Shown piece by piece: positions 1 through 29,739 of a DNA stretch of 64,000 bases (positions are counted from its first letter, which is position 1; every line of letters starts with the position of its first letter). A program made the position numbers and the translations under genes. The notes beneath the pieces are model-generated. The model saw only the letters and a program-made list of their open reading frames with translations. It was not told the origin of the DNA and searched no databases. Source of the stretch: Apostichopus japonicus (lineage: Eukaryota; Echinodermata; Holothuroidea; Aspidochirotida; Stichopodidae); NCBI RefSeq assembly GCF_037975245.1, contig NC_092574.1:10629213-10693212 (forward strand), in the 5' to 3' direction.

Positions 1-1245
1 CACCAGAGGTCAAATTGAGGTCAAGGGTCACCCAGATGCGGGTCGACAATTGGATTACATTGAAGCAACTCCCAACCCTAACAGACAATTTGTTCTCAAA
101 TTATTGCAAAAATATTAGTTTTTTATCATTAATTGACCTTTGGTGACCTCGGATCACATGACCGTTAAGTTTGAAAATATTCCCCTATACCATTTGCAAC
201 TTGTCTCAAAATATCAACTGTGCAACACCTTGGCACTGGGAGTTATTACACTAAATGTCTGAAAATTAACTTTGACCTCATATAACTTAACACACAAAGG
301 TCACCTTGGGTCAACTTATTGACATTTTTGATTGATGAGACCTAAATAGAGAATCAAACTATACAAATTCAAACATTTTTTTCTTTGCCCATTTTCTACC
401 CCCAAAATACTAGTTTTTTAACATTAATTGACCTTTGGTGACCTCGGATCACATGACCGTTAAGTTTGAAAATATTCCCCTATACCAATTGCAACTTGTC
501 CAAAAATATCAAGCATGTCACACCTTGGAACTGGGAGTTGTTGCATTAAATGTCTGAAAATTAACTTTGACCTCGTATAACTTCGCACACGAAGGTCACA
601 CGAAGGTCAACCAATTGACATTTTTGATCGGAAGGTACCTTTGATATCCAAATCTAGCATCAAAACCTAACATTTTCTTTTTTGCTCGTTTCCTCCCAAA
701 ATAAGCACATTTTTTCTAATTTGACCTTTGACCTTGGTTTCAGATGTAGTTTAATCTCCTGATTCCAAAAAACAAAACGACAAGTCTGTACAGCCATCCT
801 AACTCCGACCGAAAAACTTTGACCCCATATATCTTCGCACATAAAGGTCACACGGGGTCAACCTATTGACATTTATGATCAGAAGGTACCTTTGACATCT
901 GAAAATAGCATCAAAACTGTAAAAATCCCCAAAAACACGTAAAGGTCACCAGAGGTCAAATTGAGGTCAAGGGTCACCCAGATGCGGGTCGACAATTGGA
1001 TAACACTGAAGCAACTCCCAACTCTAACGGACATTTCGTTCTCAAGTTATCGCAAAAATACTAGTTTTTTATCATTAATTGACCTTTGTTGACCTTGGAT
1101 CACATTACCGTTATGTTTGAAAACGATCCCTTACCCCATTCACAACTACTCCCAAAATATCAATCATGTGGGACCCTGTCAATGGGAGTTATTGCTGTTT
1201 TTAATATATTGGTTTTTGGCATCTAACTGACCTTTGGTGACCTTT
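1..1245. repeat. GGTCA-rich repeat region, nested direct repeats
   Basis: Two nested periods are visible. A block at 5-65 recurs almost unchanged at 951-1011 (offset 946), and a block at 118-300 recurs at 413-600 (offset ~296), with shorter related pieces near 715, 1060 and 1210. All copies are dense in GGTCA/TGACC motifs. No coding potential is seen. It extends off the left edge of the window, so the true unit and array size are unknown. It lies downstream of the kinase gene's 3' end. Confidence 0.75.
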
Positions 1246-1360
1246 GCGGGCACCAAAAAAAATAGGGATCTTCCTCTTACTATGGGCTATCCACCCAACA
1301 AGTTTGATGATGATACATCATTTCCTTATTGAGATATCGTGTACACAAGCCAAGCGTCAC

Positions 1361-1371
1361 ATACACACACA

Positions 1372-1410
<39 letters not shown>

Positions 1411-1416
1411 ACACAC
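1361..1416. repeat. (CA)n microsatellite
   Basis: Nearly pure AC/CA dinucleotide tract, interrupted by two TAC steps. It creates spurious open frames on both strands. Confidence 0.97.
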
Positions 1417-1433
1417 GCCAAGTTGAACGCATA

Positions 1434-1463
1434 GGTTCCTTGCTTTGCAAAAAGCAAGGAACC
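1434..1463. other. Perfect 13-bp inverted repeat with GCAA loop
   Basis: Bases 1434-1446 are the exact reverse complement of 1451-1463, with a four-base GCAA loop at 1447-1450. The arms read GGTTCCTTGCTTT and AAAGCAAGGAACC. Function unknown. Confidence 0.85.
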
Positions 1464-2761
1464 AAAAACTTTACTTTTGATAATAATAACATGGGATTGC
1501 AAAATAATATATATCTGGAAGTTAAGATTTCCCTCTTCCAGAAAAAAACAGAACACTGTTTAAAACATAAAAATGACAAAAATGTACAAAAACCCCCCAA
1601 AAAATCTTGCTATTGTTTGAGATCTTGAACATAACATACATCATATTGCACCTTGCTCATATCCAGATGTTTAAAGGAGCATTTTGAGGAAAAGTTCAAT
1701 TTTCTTTTAGGCCCTGTCAAGATACTAAAATCCCATGCAACTGAAGGCCATTAATTTCACTTAGACAACTTTAACCTCAAATAATGTATTCCAAGTGGAA
1801 CAATTTCAAACAAGATCCATGTGATTTCTGTGCTTAAAATATGAAAAGTATCTGAGTGTTAAATATTGAAGATTAATGGATTTGTTAACCACTTTAACCA
1901 CTGTCGGCTTGATTAAATTTACAATTAAACGCATAAAGCTTCTGTAATTGTTCCAAGAAAGTTGTTGTTTTTGGTTGAAAGCAATTTATTCCTTTCCTGT
2001 TGTAAGTCCTATTCATATAGGGTAAAATGAATTGGTTTGTTTACGAGGTAAACGCCCCCCCTACCCCAATACAGAAATCATTGATACAAATATGTAGCTA
2101 ACCTGTTGCATTATTGTTCAAAATTATACATGGCCTTAGAACTCATTTTTATACATTTCCTCCAGTTCTGCTTGTGTTAATTCTTGTTAAGAATGAAACT
2201 TCATGTCTTCTTATGGCATATATACATTTTTGTTTCGTGCGCAGTTTTTATAAAGTTTTTTTGAAACACACTTAGAAGGAAGTGAAAATACAAGGAACTC
2301 TTTTTCTGATACAACAAATTTGTTACCATTGAAGAACAGAAAGTAAAACACAAAGTGTGTAATGTAGTCTAAGAGGTAAAAAATACTAACTTTGTAACAC
2401 AAAAGAAAAAAAAACTTTATGAATGTTGGTCTGTAAAATGTAATACAAACTATTCCTGTGTAAATAAAAAAAATATCTACAATGGCAGAAAAGGAGACAA
2501 AAGTCCTCCAAGCAATTCTGGGATACATATAAATATTGCAAAATTATGATGAGATATCAGAAATGAAAAAGTTATTATGTGTAACACATTGATTTTTAAT
2601 TTTGGGGGAGAACATGAATCGCCCATTAACCTTAAATGAATATAAAGAAAATGCATTTCTTTTCCAAATGCTGAAAAAAAATAGCCATCTTAATGAGCAC
2701 TCGATCCAAAACTATTTTGGATTTAATACAAATCAATGACCTAGTTTTACGAACTAATTGT
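1464..2761. other. AT-rich sequence, nothing recognised
   Basis: No gene, RNA or repeat supported. Open frames here are short, low complexity and lack any recognisable family. Confidence 0.6.
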
Positions 2762-2915
2762 AATTAGTGACCATTTAGCAGTACATGTAATGATCCAGCA
2801 ATGAGTTATGTCATAGACCCATTGAAATTAGTGACCATTTAGCAGTACGTGTAATTATCCAGCAATGAGCTATTTAATAGACCCCATTGTAATGAGTAAC
2901 CATTTAGCAGTATGT
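2762..2915. repeat. 65-bp tandem repeat, about 2.4 copies
   Basis: The phrase GTGACCATTTAGCAGTA starts at 2767 and 2831, and a diverged form (GTAACCATTTAGCAGTA) starts at 2896, giving spacings of 64 and 65 bases. The copies also share a CCAGCAATGAG segment. Confidence 0.85.
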
Positions 2916-4063
2916 GTTTTCTATTTTCTATTATCTATTGTTGTTACGTTGCAAGACAATATTACAACTGTATTATTCATTATGAAAATTGAATTCATGT
3001 TATTAATCCACTAACGAAGCTCTGCCTGTATGAATTTCAATATGTTGAACAATCAATATGTTTTGTGCACATTGGGACAATCAATATTAACTTTTGCATA
3101 TGAACCTCATTTTCATCTTTTTTTCTTCAAATTTTTTCAATAGTTTCAAATCAATAATCCAGCTTTTTGCCTGCAAATGGTCCAATAGTGTGATACAAAC
3201 TTTTCTTGCAAAGCAAATACTGCAAAAGCAAATACCAAAGAAGCAGCTTGTGTCTCCAACATGGCTAAAAACTCATTGGATATATTTCCCTTGATGTTAT
3301 TGATCAAACTTTTTTGTTGCCAATTAATTTATAAGAAGTATTTGAAATTTCCTGATACAGAAAAAAAAGAGTTGGAACACAAAGATATATGTTGTTTCAC
3401 TGATCAAATTTACTTTGCCATCAACTATATCAGGGTAACTGTGGTAAATATGCTAATGGCCGTCACAATGTGACAATGAACAACATCTCACCTTTAAATA
3501 AAAGACCTGGTGTCATCCCACGACAAAATAGTTAACGAGAATTACCATTAATGTATATCAGTTGGAATTTAGGTACACTTACTTAGGTACACTTACTTAA
3601 TCAAAACTGTTTCAAACTGTATAAATGACAATTAACTCTACAGGGTGACAAATATTTGTAAATAGATCATTTCTTAACAAGACTGCATTCTACGATGATT
3701 GGATGAGTACTGTCCTGAACAAACTTAACGTAGGTAAATGCCATGCTATGTATAATCCATTTTGAATCTGTTATCGATTCCAATCGTTCCAAGAATCCAG
3801 TGTTTGATAGGGGAACCATGCAACCCATATAATCCATTCTCTTCCTCACCAGGAAACACCGGCTAACATGAAACATTCTCAATCACATTCTTTAGGATTC
3901 ACGTTATCGGCGGCCATATTTCTGGGATGTTTCCTGAGCAAAACATTGGCAATAGATTTGTAAAGATGGTGGCTTTTCACCTCTGTACCCTTGAGTTGTA
4001 TCAGACTGAATCTCACACTATTGGATGTTGAAATAATTGTATTTTTTACAAAGAGATTACATT
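2916..4063. other. 3' flank of the kinase gene
   Basis: Runs from the kinase stop codon leftwards. It should contain the 3' UTR, but I could not fix a polyadenylation site: no AATAAA on the minus strand was identified close to the stop. Otherwise nothing recognised. Confidence 0.45.
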
Positions 4064-22424
<18,361 letters not shown>

Positions 22425-22632
22425 CTGTAGACACAAACATCTCTGCTGTAAGTTACTCAACATCAACAACATTCTGTTAAATAACAACTTTGGACGACAA
22501 AAAATATAACTGAACCTAACAGTATTAGGAGACTGACTTGACACAATGAAGTCAGACCACAGTTGGAGCACGCTTCTCTGATCTAATGTTTGTTCAGCTG
22601 GAAGATTTCAATTATCATATGACATGTGCACA

Positions 22633-22985
22633 CTGTCACCTGACTAAGTACACTTGTCACCTGATTGAGTGCACATATCACCTGACTGAGTGCACTTGTC
22701 ACCTGATTGAGTGCGCATAATCACCTGAATGAGTGCACTTGTCACCTGATTGAGTGCACTTATCACATGACTGGGTGCACTTGTCACCTGATTGAGTGCA
22801 CATATCAACTGACTGAGTACACTTGTCACCTGATTGAGTGCACATATCACCTGAATGAGTGCACTTGTCACCTGATTGAGTGCACTTATCACATGACTGG
22901 GTGCACTTGTCACCTGATTGAGTGCACATATCACCTGACTAAGTGCACTTATCACATGACTGAGTGCACTTGTCACATGACTTCA
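22633..22985. repeat. 21-bp minisatellite, about 17 units, E-box in every unit
   Basis: The unit is close to CACTTGTCACCTGATTGAGTG, alternating with CACATATCACCTGACTGAGTG. A six-unit block repeats at 126 bp (TCACCTGAAT at 22721 and 22847). Nearly all units contain CACCTG; the others have CACATG or CAACTG, so each holds a CANNTG core. It begins about 210 bp upstream of visible kinase exon 1. Because 21 is divisible by three, frames stay open on both strands; these are not genes. Confidence 0.95.
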
Positions 22986-24143
22986 GTGCATGAGAATGGT
23001 CTACCCTTCACCCACCTCAGACCGAAATACTTGCTAACATCACAGAACCTAAGCAGACTCAGAGATTGAAATAAGCCAAGACAATATGATTAACTCATAT
23101 CTCCCATTCTTGGTATTATTTAAATGTACTATGAATTAACCATTGTCCACAATTCTTCAATTATCGGCCAAATGCTTAACACGCTAAAATTGTTGTTCAA
23201 AGTACTTCCCGAAAGGCTTTCATCCTCTCTACATTATACTGAGATGGGTGGGTGGGTGTTCAATTAGATAAATATGTCGCAGTGAGTTTATATACTTTGT
23301 GGGTTGATATAATATACTTCTCATTATTTGATGTTTTTAGTATGTGTAGGGGACACACTGATGACTATTAATATCAGTGTTTAATGCTTTAATATTCACA
23401 CACACACTTATGACTTGTATAAACTACCTTCATACCTCTTTAATACTTCACACCACGCATGTTTATGAGACTGATATTTTCACCGGTATATTTAAACAAA
23501 GCGAATCTAAAACATATCAGTACAGAATTGCCAAGGTATAATAAATTCAGGTTGCAGATAAACCCAGCTTCCTTAAAAAAAAAAGGTATCAATAAAATCT
23601 GAGGTTTAATCTTCCTTCAAATCTGTAATATAGTATTCCCACCTAACATTTCCCAAGGAAATCGAACATGCGACTGAAGCACTGGGAACCTAAATAACTC
23701 AGACAAAGTTAAACAAGACGTGAAAGCAACAAGGAAACGGTCACCTTTATCACTAGTATACTAGCACTCTCTATAGCTAATTCAACTTTAACACTCCTGC
23801 TGGCCTTGTTTATCAAACACAGGTTACCACAATATTAGCAATACTGTACATGTTTGGGAAATGTCATGTCATAAGTGTAGTAATAGTAGAAATCAAGTCA
23901 GAAAGTCTGCTAGAAATGAACACTTCCTTGTCCAATGATATATTTCTCTTGAATCTCCCAGAGGAAGGAGTCTTGACTATAAAGACAACAATGGTGATTC
24001 GTAATTCAGGATGTTTGTAAATGAATAAAGTTTCAACTAGCTTCAATTATGTCTCTAGTTTAAGCAACAGAGGATAGGAGGAAACAGGAGAACTAGCACA
24101 TCTCCAAGCAGACACAAATTTTCTCTGACATTCAGATCAACTC
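22986..24143. other. Unannotated region upstream of the SH2 exons
   Basis: Expected to be intron of the kinase gene. No exon resembling F-BAR or coiled-coil parts of FES/FER is visible on the minus strand, and no repeat is recognised. Confidence 0.5.
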
Positions 24144-24147
24144 TTAA

Positions 24148-24616
24148 GGTGGCATACTCCTATTAGGGTCTATATCAATCCACGGCAAGTGTTCTCCTTC
24201 AGGAAAAGTGCCAATTAGGAGTAGGAGAACAACTTTTTTGCTATGTTATCAATTAGGATGAGCTTTTTTGTGGCTTGGATGTTAAAGAACATGAATGGAA
24301 GCACATGTGGTTAAAAAATTGGGTAAAATTGAGGCAATTTTAGATCAGTTTATCCCTCCCAGGAGCAGCGGACGAAGATTGTTTACGGCCGAGTGAAGAG
24401 GTTTGTTTTCAAGTGACGAAAAGTTCCGGCTCTCGTAGCAAAATATTTTCACGGTCATGGTATGGAAAATTGATGGTGCCATGAAAGGCCAACTTGTCAG
24501 CTATCTAGTGATGGGTAGCGTTTAGCAAGTGAAAACTTCTATCTAGACTTAGAGAAGGCATTACTTTTGTGATTTTGTGTGTAAGTCAATGGGGCTTTTA
24601 ACGGGCGTATGCTACC
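24148..24616. mobile_element. piggyBac-like MITE with TTAA target sites
   Basis: Left end TTAA-GGTGGCATACTCC (TTAA at 24144-24147) and right end, read inverted, TTAA-GGTAGCATACGCC (TTAA at 24617-24620). The terminal repeats match at 11 of 13 positions and the duplicated tetranucleotide is the piggyBac target. The 469-bp body has no transposase, so it is non-autonomous. Confidence 0.85.
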
Positions 24617-24679
24617 TTAAAAGTTAATATACAGAATATAGTAATTTATCATGTCTTATTTATAGAGGTAGGTTAAAGG

Positions 24680-25328
24680 CAAGGGCGGCGGAAGTACTTT
24701 TAATCTGGGGGGGCACCGATAGAAAAGGGCACTTTGCAGAAATTCGATTGGACTGATGTAGCCTGATATTGAGTACCCTTTATAACTCTTATTGTATTAT
24801 CTTATTTGCGTATACACATCACTCCATCAACGCCTCCCCCCCCCCCCTCAAGAAAAATATGCATACTAGCACTGCAATATCCAATGTGCAAATTTGGAAA
24901 CAAGGAACAAGTTTTCTATTGAGACAAATGAGGTGAAATCATGCTAGTTGCTAATGTAGGAATCTTCCAAATCAGAGTTGATTTCTTGTTAATATCTTAA
25001 CAAATTGTTTCCATTCGAAATAGCTTTGAGTTTGACTCACATAAATTCATTAAAAGTCAGGGGCGTAGCCAGGATTTGCAAAGTTGTATGCACGACTATC
25101 TGAGCAGAGCGCCACCATCGGTTGGCGCGGAGCGTACAAGAAAAATTTTGGTTTTACAAACCCCTCAGATGGCCGGAAACGGCCCTTCCCGAGTGTTCAT
25201 TCTGGTTCCCTGGCCTCTTGCTAACTTGAGACACCTCAATTTTTATGTAGAAAAAGGGCACATTTTTAACCCTGAGGAAAAGTGGGGGGGCACGTGCCCC
25301 CTGTGCCCCCCCGGTTCCGCCGCCCTTG
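24680..25328. mobile_element. hAT-like non-autonomous element with perfect 8-bp target duplication
   Basis: CAAGGGCGGCGGAA at 24680-24693 is exactly inverted at 25315-25328. The element is flanked by GTTAAAGG at 24672-24679 and again at 25329-25336, an 8-bp target duplication typical of hAT. Its right part, from CAGGGGCGTAGCCAGG at 25058, resembles the MITE at 18427-18725, so the element looks composite. No transposase frame. Confidence 0.93.
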
Positions 25329-26416
25329 GTTAAAGGTCATATGTATTTTCCTCCCAAGTTCATTGCAGACATTTCTAGTCAGTTAATTAGGACATTTAAG
25401 TGTCTCATGCCATATGGTGGCCAAAGCAAGAACTTAAGTGCAAATGATTGGTCATGGATTACCACTTTTCTAGCACATTTTCACATACATATATGGTCAT
25501 TTTCACAATCAGTGGTGTAACTTTCAATATTGGCACTTATTGCTTTGTAACTCAGTGACCAAATACCAGAATTCTTTATAGATTTTTTGCCATTTGACCA
25601 TCCTAAGTGAAGTCTACCTTGGGTAGCTTAACAAACTTTCTCGGTTTCTTCAGGTGGATTTGGTGGCCATAAATATGCTTAAAATATGCTAGTTCAGCCA
25701 TACACTTTCAACTTCACTGCTTTTGTCAGAGCCTGTACTTTTTGGTGGAAGGTATTTTCCAGTTCTTATTTGGTTGATATTATCAACAAGTGTCCAAACT
25801 AAAATGCAATTGTGTTCCCCAGGTTTCCTTCCCTTCCCTTCTCCAAGGACCGGTGGCTAGATTTTGTCGTTTCGGAGGTGACATTTTCCGTTAACAATTG
25901 GTACCTAAGTTTGACTGCAACTAAGTTCTAATTAAGCAGTGTAAATTTTGTTAAGTATGGTTGCATTATTACAATAACTAATGTGTCTAATAACTGGGCC
26001 CTAAAATATTTTTCATTTGGAAATTTTAAAAGAATTGTGTAAATTTCAAATTTAATGTTAACTTTTCCATTAACTTTTTCGTCACCTCCGAAACAAAGCA
26101 TTCTTCAGCCCAAGATTTATTTAAACAATAGTATAGCTATTTTAAACTTATTAAAATATACCACACCCCCTAACGTAATATTTGAGTTAAAGTTGTGACA
26201 ACATGACCAGTCGTTTTAATTTCTGGGAGATTCTTAACTTTCCTTTAATATCCGAAACAGGTTAGTTGGAAATTTTATCTCTACTTATCCAATAAACATC
26301 TTCCTTGACTAAAAATCATATTACAGTAATTCTGTAGGGGTGTAGCAACCAGTATGATAATATTTTTAAAAGGTCCTTATTAATTGGGTCAATCCATGCC
26401 AAATCAACAGATTTTT

Positions 26417-26437
26417 GGGTCGATTCCATGTCGACCC
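26417..26437. other. 7-bp perfect hairpin
   Basis: GGGTCGA and TCGACCC separated by TTCCATG. It lies inside the long inverted-repeat element, about 80 bp from a larger hairpin. Confidence 0.75.
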
Positions 26438-26520
26438 TCTCAGAATCGCCTGAAATTGATATGGTGTCTTGCCACATGTTTCAAAGGATGAAATTGGGCA
26501 AAAAGACTTTTGAAAAGTTT

Positions 26521-26555
26521 TTGGTTGCTAGGATATGGCCACACCTAGCAACCAA
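26521..26555. other. 12-bp perfect hairpin
   Basis: TTGGTTGCTAGG at 26521-26532 is exactly inverted as CCTAGCAACCAA at 26544-26555, with an 11-base loop. Inside the long inverted-repeat element. Confidence 0.85.
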
Positions 26556-27224
26556 ATCCAGATTGCATTTTAAGAGCCCTAAATTTATGTCAAGTTTGGA
26601 GGCATCTTTTGCATAAAGTATTTTATGTCTGATATTGCAAATATTATGGAAGACATGTGACCAGCTTTCGAATTTAGCTAATTTTGAGGACATTTTACAG
26701 TCTCAATTTTTTGTATTAAAATGGCAAAAAATGAGATAGGGGCCTTTTCTGGCCCTACTTTGAGTGTGCTCTATATTCACAAGCAATGGCATGTTTGAGT
26801 TTTAATTTGCATAGGATCCTTGTCCAGTGGTAGTACTACGGGAAAAGTGCCCAAAAAATGTTGAGCGGGTCGTACCTTTTACGAACAGCGCCCTCAAACT
26901 TAAGAAATCTCATTTCTGGCCCTAATTGGGGGTCCAATTTGGGGCTGTGGGCAAATTTGAATTTTTCTTTAAATACCATTTTTCAGGAGTGTATGGACTC
27001 TATTTTTGAAAACTCAAGTCAAAAAGTTGTGTATTTTGTGTTATCTACTCAAATTCACGACTCAAAAATTGTGAAAATCACGTAGTTCATATGTATGAAA
27101 ATGCCTGCACAAGCCGATTTGAGTAATTCAAATGACGACAACTTCATAGCATTAGCATACAGGTGCTTAATAATTAAGAGGGTGGTTCACTAGCATAAGG
27201 ACTACAAATAAACTGCATTTCCAG

Positions 27225-29077
27225 TAGTGTTGCTACGATAATCATTTTCAATATCGGTATCGGCCGATATTTGCAATATCGGCAGCATATCGGTATCGGT
27301 AAATTTTGCCTCATTGCCGATAACAGCAAACCGATATTGAACTTTTTTTTACAGCAGAGCTACTTCTTTATACTTGCAATGATTTGTTAATCTGCCCAAG
27401 ACGATCCATTTCTTTAGCATCAGTTAAACTCAGATTCATTTTCGATTAATATCCATGTAGACCTGACCCTCCGTAACCTCTAAAAACACGTCTACGGCAC
27501 GCGAATATAACCAATGACCTTCGTTCGTGAACCTTGGCCTACACACAGCATTAGTGCAGAATATATACACTGTACTAATAACCATTCATTTTCTCAAAGG
27601 CCTCCGTGAAAACCTTGAACATGATGTTTCACTGCACAGTTCAGCAGTGTTGGAAAACCTTGTTCAATTTCCCGCGAACACACTGCCGATTTCCCGTCGG
27701 TGTTCGCCCAGCGAACACGCCGAGCACGCGTAGCGTGCGAGCATAAAGGCGTGGTGCACAAGGGCCTGCCTTAGGGCCTTGGTGGGGTCATGGGGTAGAA
27801 TCCCTCGTGGGTATCCTGGGGGCGAAAGCCCCGAAAAAATTTGGCATTTTTTGCGTGTCTGGCGATGAAAAAATTCGCAGTTGAGGATGCAAAATACTGA
27901 CAACTTTTTTTATTTAAATTGTCACGAAATAGATGAAAATTTTAAAATGACAAGTTAGAGTAGCTATATTATGTTATAAAATGAAAAGAGATTTAATCTG
28001 TCTTTCAATCTTTAAAAAGTGCAACTTACAAAACTTCTGATATTATGATACAAACAACGTTCAGCAAAGCCCTGTTTCTAAACTGCCTAACAATGAATAG
28101 CGTGCACTATGCGTACATTTTTACAACTGCAGTGTTTAACCCCATACCCAACTACCACGGTACATATGTGCTGCGAATTTTCCCAGGTACCTTCCCAAAC
28201 AACTGTGAGCTCATCCCCTGTGTAACACCTGTTTGTTACATTTTTTGGCACGTTGCCAGGGAACTTTTTAGTTACGTGAGATCCATAACCACCGAGGTGG
28301 TTAGGCTATTTGCTATACACTTAACTATGGTAGGATATTATTTTTTCCGTATTTTTGGAAATTCTAGAAAATACTTTCTTTTCCCCCCGCTTAACAACAG
28401 ATGTGGTCTTATGGTTTATTCATAAATGGATGCACTAGAGCCTTGTTTACATGACATTAGTTGCAATTAGTACGATATGCCAGTTTTGCGTGAATTTTTC
28501 GAAAGTGTTTTGCTCGATCTTTCGTAATATTTGAAAAGTGTACCACCTTACTATGCGTACACAATTGGTCATTTCTCTACTGATTTTCAGTTTTTTTTCC
28601 CTCTATACGGTCAAGTGAATAAGTTGTACATTGAGTATAAACTCAATAAATTGTAACTTTTACATTGTGATCGACAGTTCGTAACCTAATTAAGATGCAG
28701 TTTTGCAAGCATACGTTAACACTGTAGCTACTTGTAAGTCTTTACGATGTTAAGGCTCACATTTACTGCGTCCATTTTATTATCGTGTGCAGCGCTGCAG
28801 TGAAAAAGATTCCGCCTGGATCTCAATTACCATTCTCTTTTTTTCAAAATCAGGAAAAAAGTCATTCTTTTCAACTTAGGACAAAAGGAAAACAAACCAC
28901 CATATTTTGTTGTTTACTTGAATATTTATTTGTGAATGTATGCATGACTAAAAGTACGATTTTGCCTTTATTTTGTCTGTTAAAAAATATCGGTATCGTA
29001 TCGGTATCGGACAGATATTGGGATGATAATATCGGATATCGGCCAAAACCGATATTGATTGTATCGGCGCAACACTA
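27225..29077. mobile_element. Nested hAT-like element, 1.85 kb
   Basis: Left end TAGTGTTGCTACGATA and inverted right end TAGTGTTGCGCCGATA match at 14 of 16 positions. The flanking 8-mers ATTTCCAG (27217-27224) and ATTTTCAG (29078-29085) differ at one position, a hAT-type target duplication. Subterminal regions on both sides are rich in ATCGGTATCGG motifs, candidate transposase-binding sites. A 126-codon frame at 28045-28425 shows no hAT transposase feature, so the element is probably non-autonomous. A GC-rich block at about 27648-27905 may be a further insertion. Confidence 0.88.
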
Positions 29078-29739
29078 ATTTTCAGGGTCACATGCTCAAC
29101 GATGCCTGTGAACAGCGTCCTCAAACATCACATTTTAACAACATTTTGGGCTATTTTGGGCATTTCAAGGTCAAAATTTTGTCACAATTAAAACATTTAT
29201 TTTATGTTTTCAATACTAAACTAGTAAGCCATGTATAGTTATGATGCAAAGAATGAGCTTTGGGCAACTTGGATTGGATATTAGCCCTCTGTGAGGAGAC
29301 ATTATTTAGGGTGTTTGACTTGGCCTTATCTTTTTTTTAAATAGTTTAAAGTTAAAATTAAGAAAAACAATCCTTGATTTCCAATAAATTTTCAGTTAAC
29401 ATGGAAATATCTGTAATAGTTTTAAAAACTTTCTGCCAAATCCTTTTCATTTTTTAAGTAACATATAATGATTTAAGCATTTTAAAGTTTACTTGAATCA
29501 GAGTACTGTTTTAACACTGTGTAAATATGGTTGCTTAAAAATATAAAGTTTCCTAGAGTCATACAGTCACCGAAAAATTACACCCATAAACGTATATGTT
29601 TAAGCTCCAAAAAGTTGAAGTTACAAAAATTTGAACCCTTTAACATGTGATGTTAGTAAAAATTTCAATATATATGGTGTTTGAAATTTTGGCCCTGAGT
29701 GTACAAAAGTTACACCACTGATTGTGAAAATGACCATAT

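Larger units (their letters stand above)
25491..29739. mobile_element. Long terminal-inverted-repeat element (~4.2 kb, ~2.4 kb without its nested insertion)
   Basis: A 34-bp sequence at 25491-25524 (starting ATATGGTCATTTTC) is found exactly inverted at 29706-29739. The outer flanks share TACAT (25486-25490 and 29741-29745, one base apart from the right terminus), a weak target duplication candidate. Internal sequence has no recognisable transposase. A hAT-like element is nested at 27225-29077. The family is unknown. Confidence 0.75.

Noticed and set aside
1244-1628. Open frames with His/Thr or Cys/Val repeats on both strands
   Set aside because: They are translations of the CA microsatellite; no family or conserved start.
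22425-22571. Upstream extension of the first SH2 exon as the true protein start
   Set aside because: The frame is open, but the composition is non-coding and a good polypyrimidine tract and AG precede 22424.
22644-23069. Cysteine-rich 120-codon frame with a 7-residue period
   Set aside because: Caused by a 21-bp minisatellite that is open on both strands; no signal peptide or known fold.
28045-28425. 126-codon frame inside the nested hAT-like element as a transposase
   Set aside because: No hAT dimerisation or catalytic motif is visible and the composition looks random.
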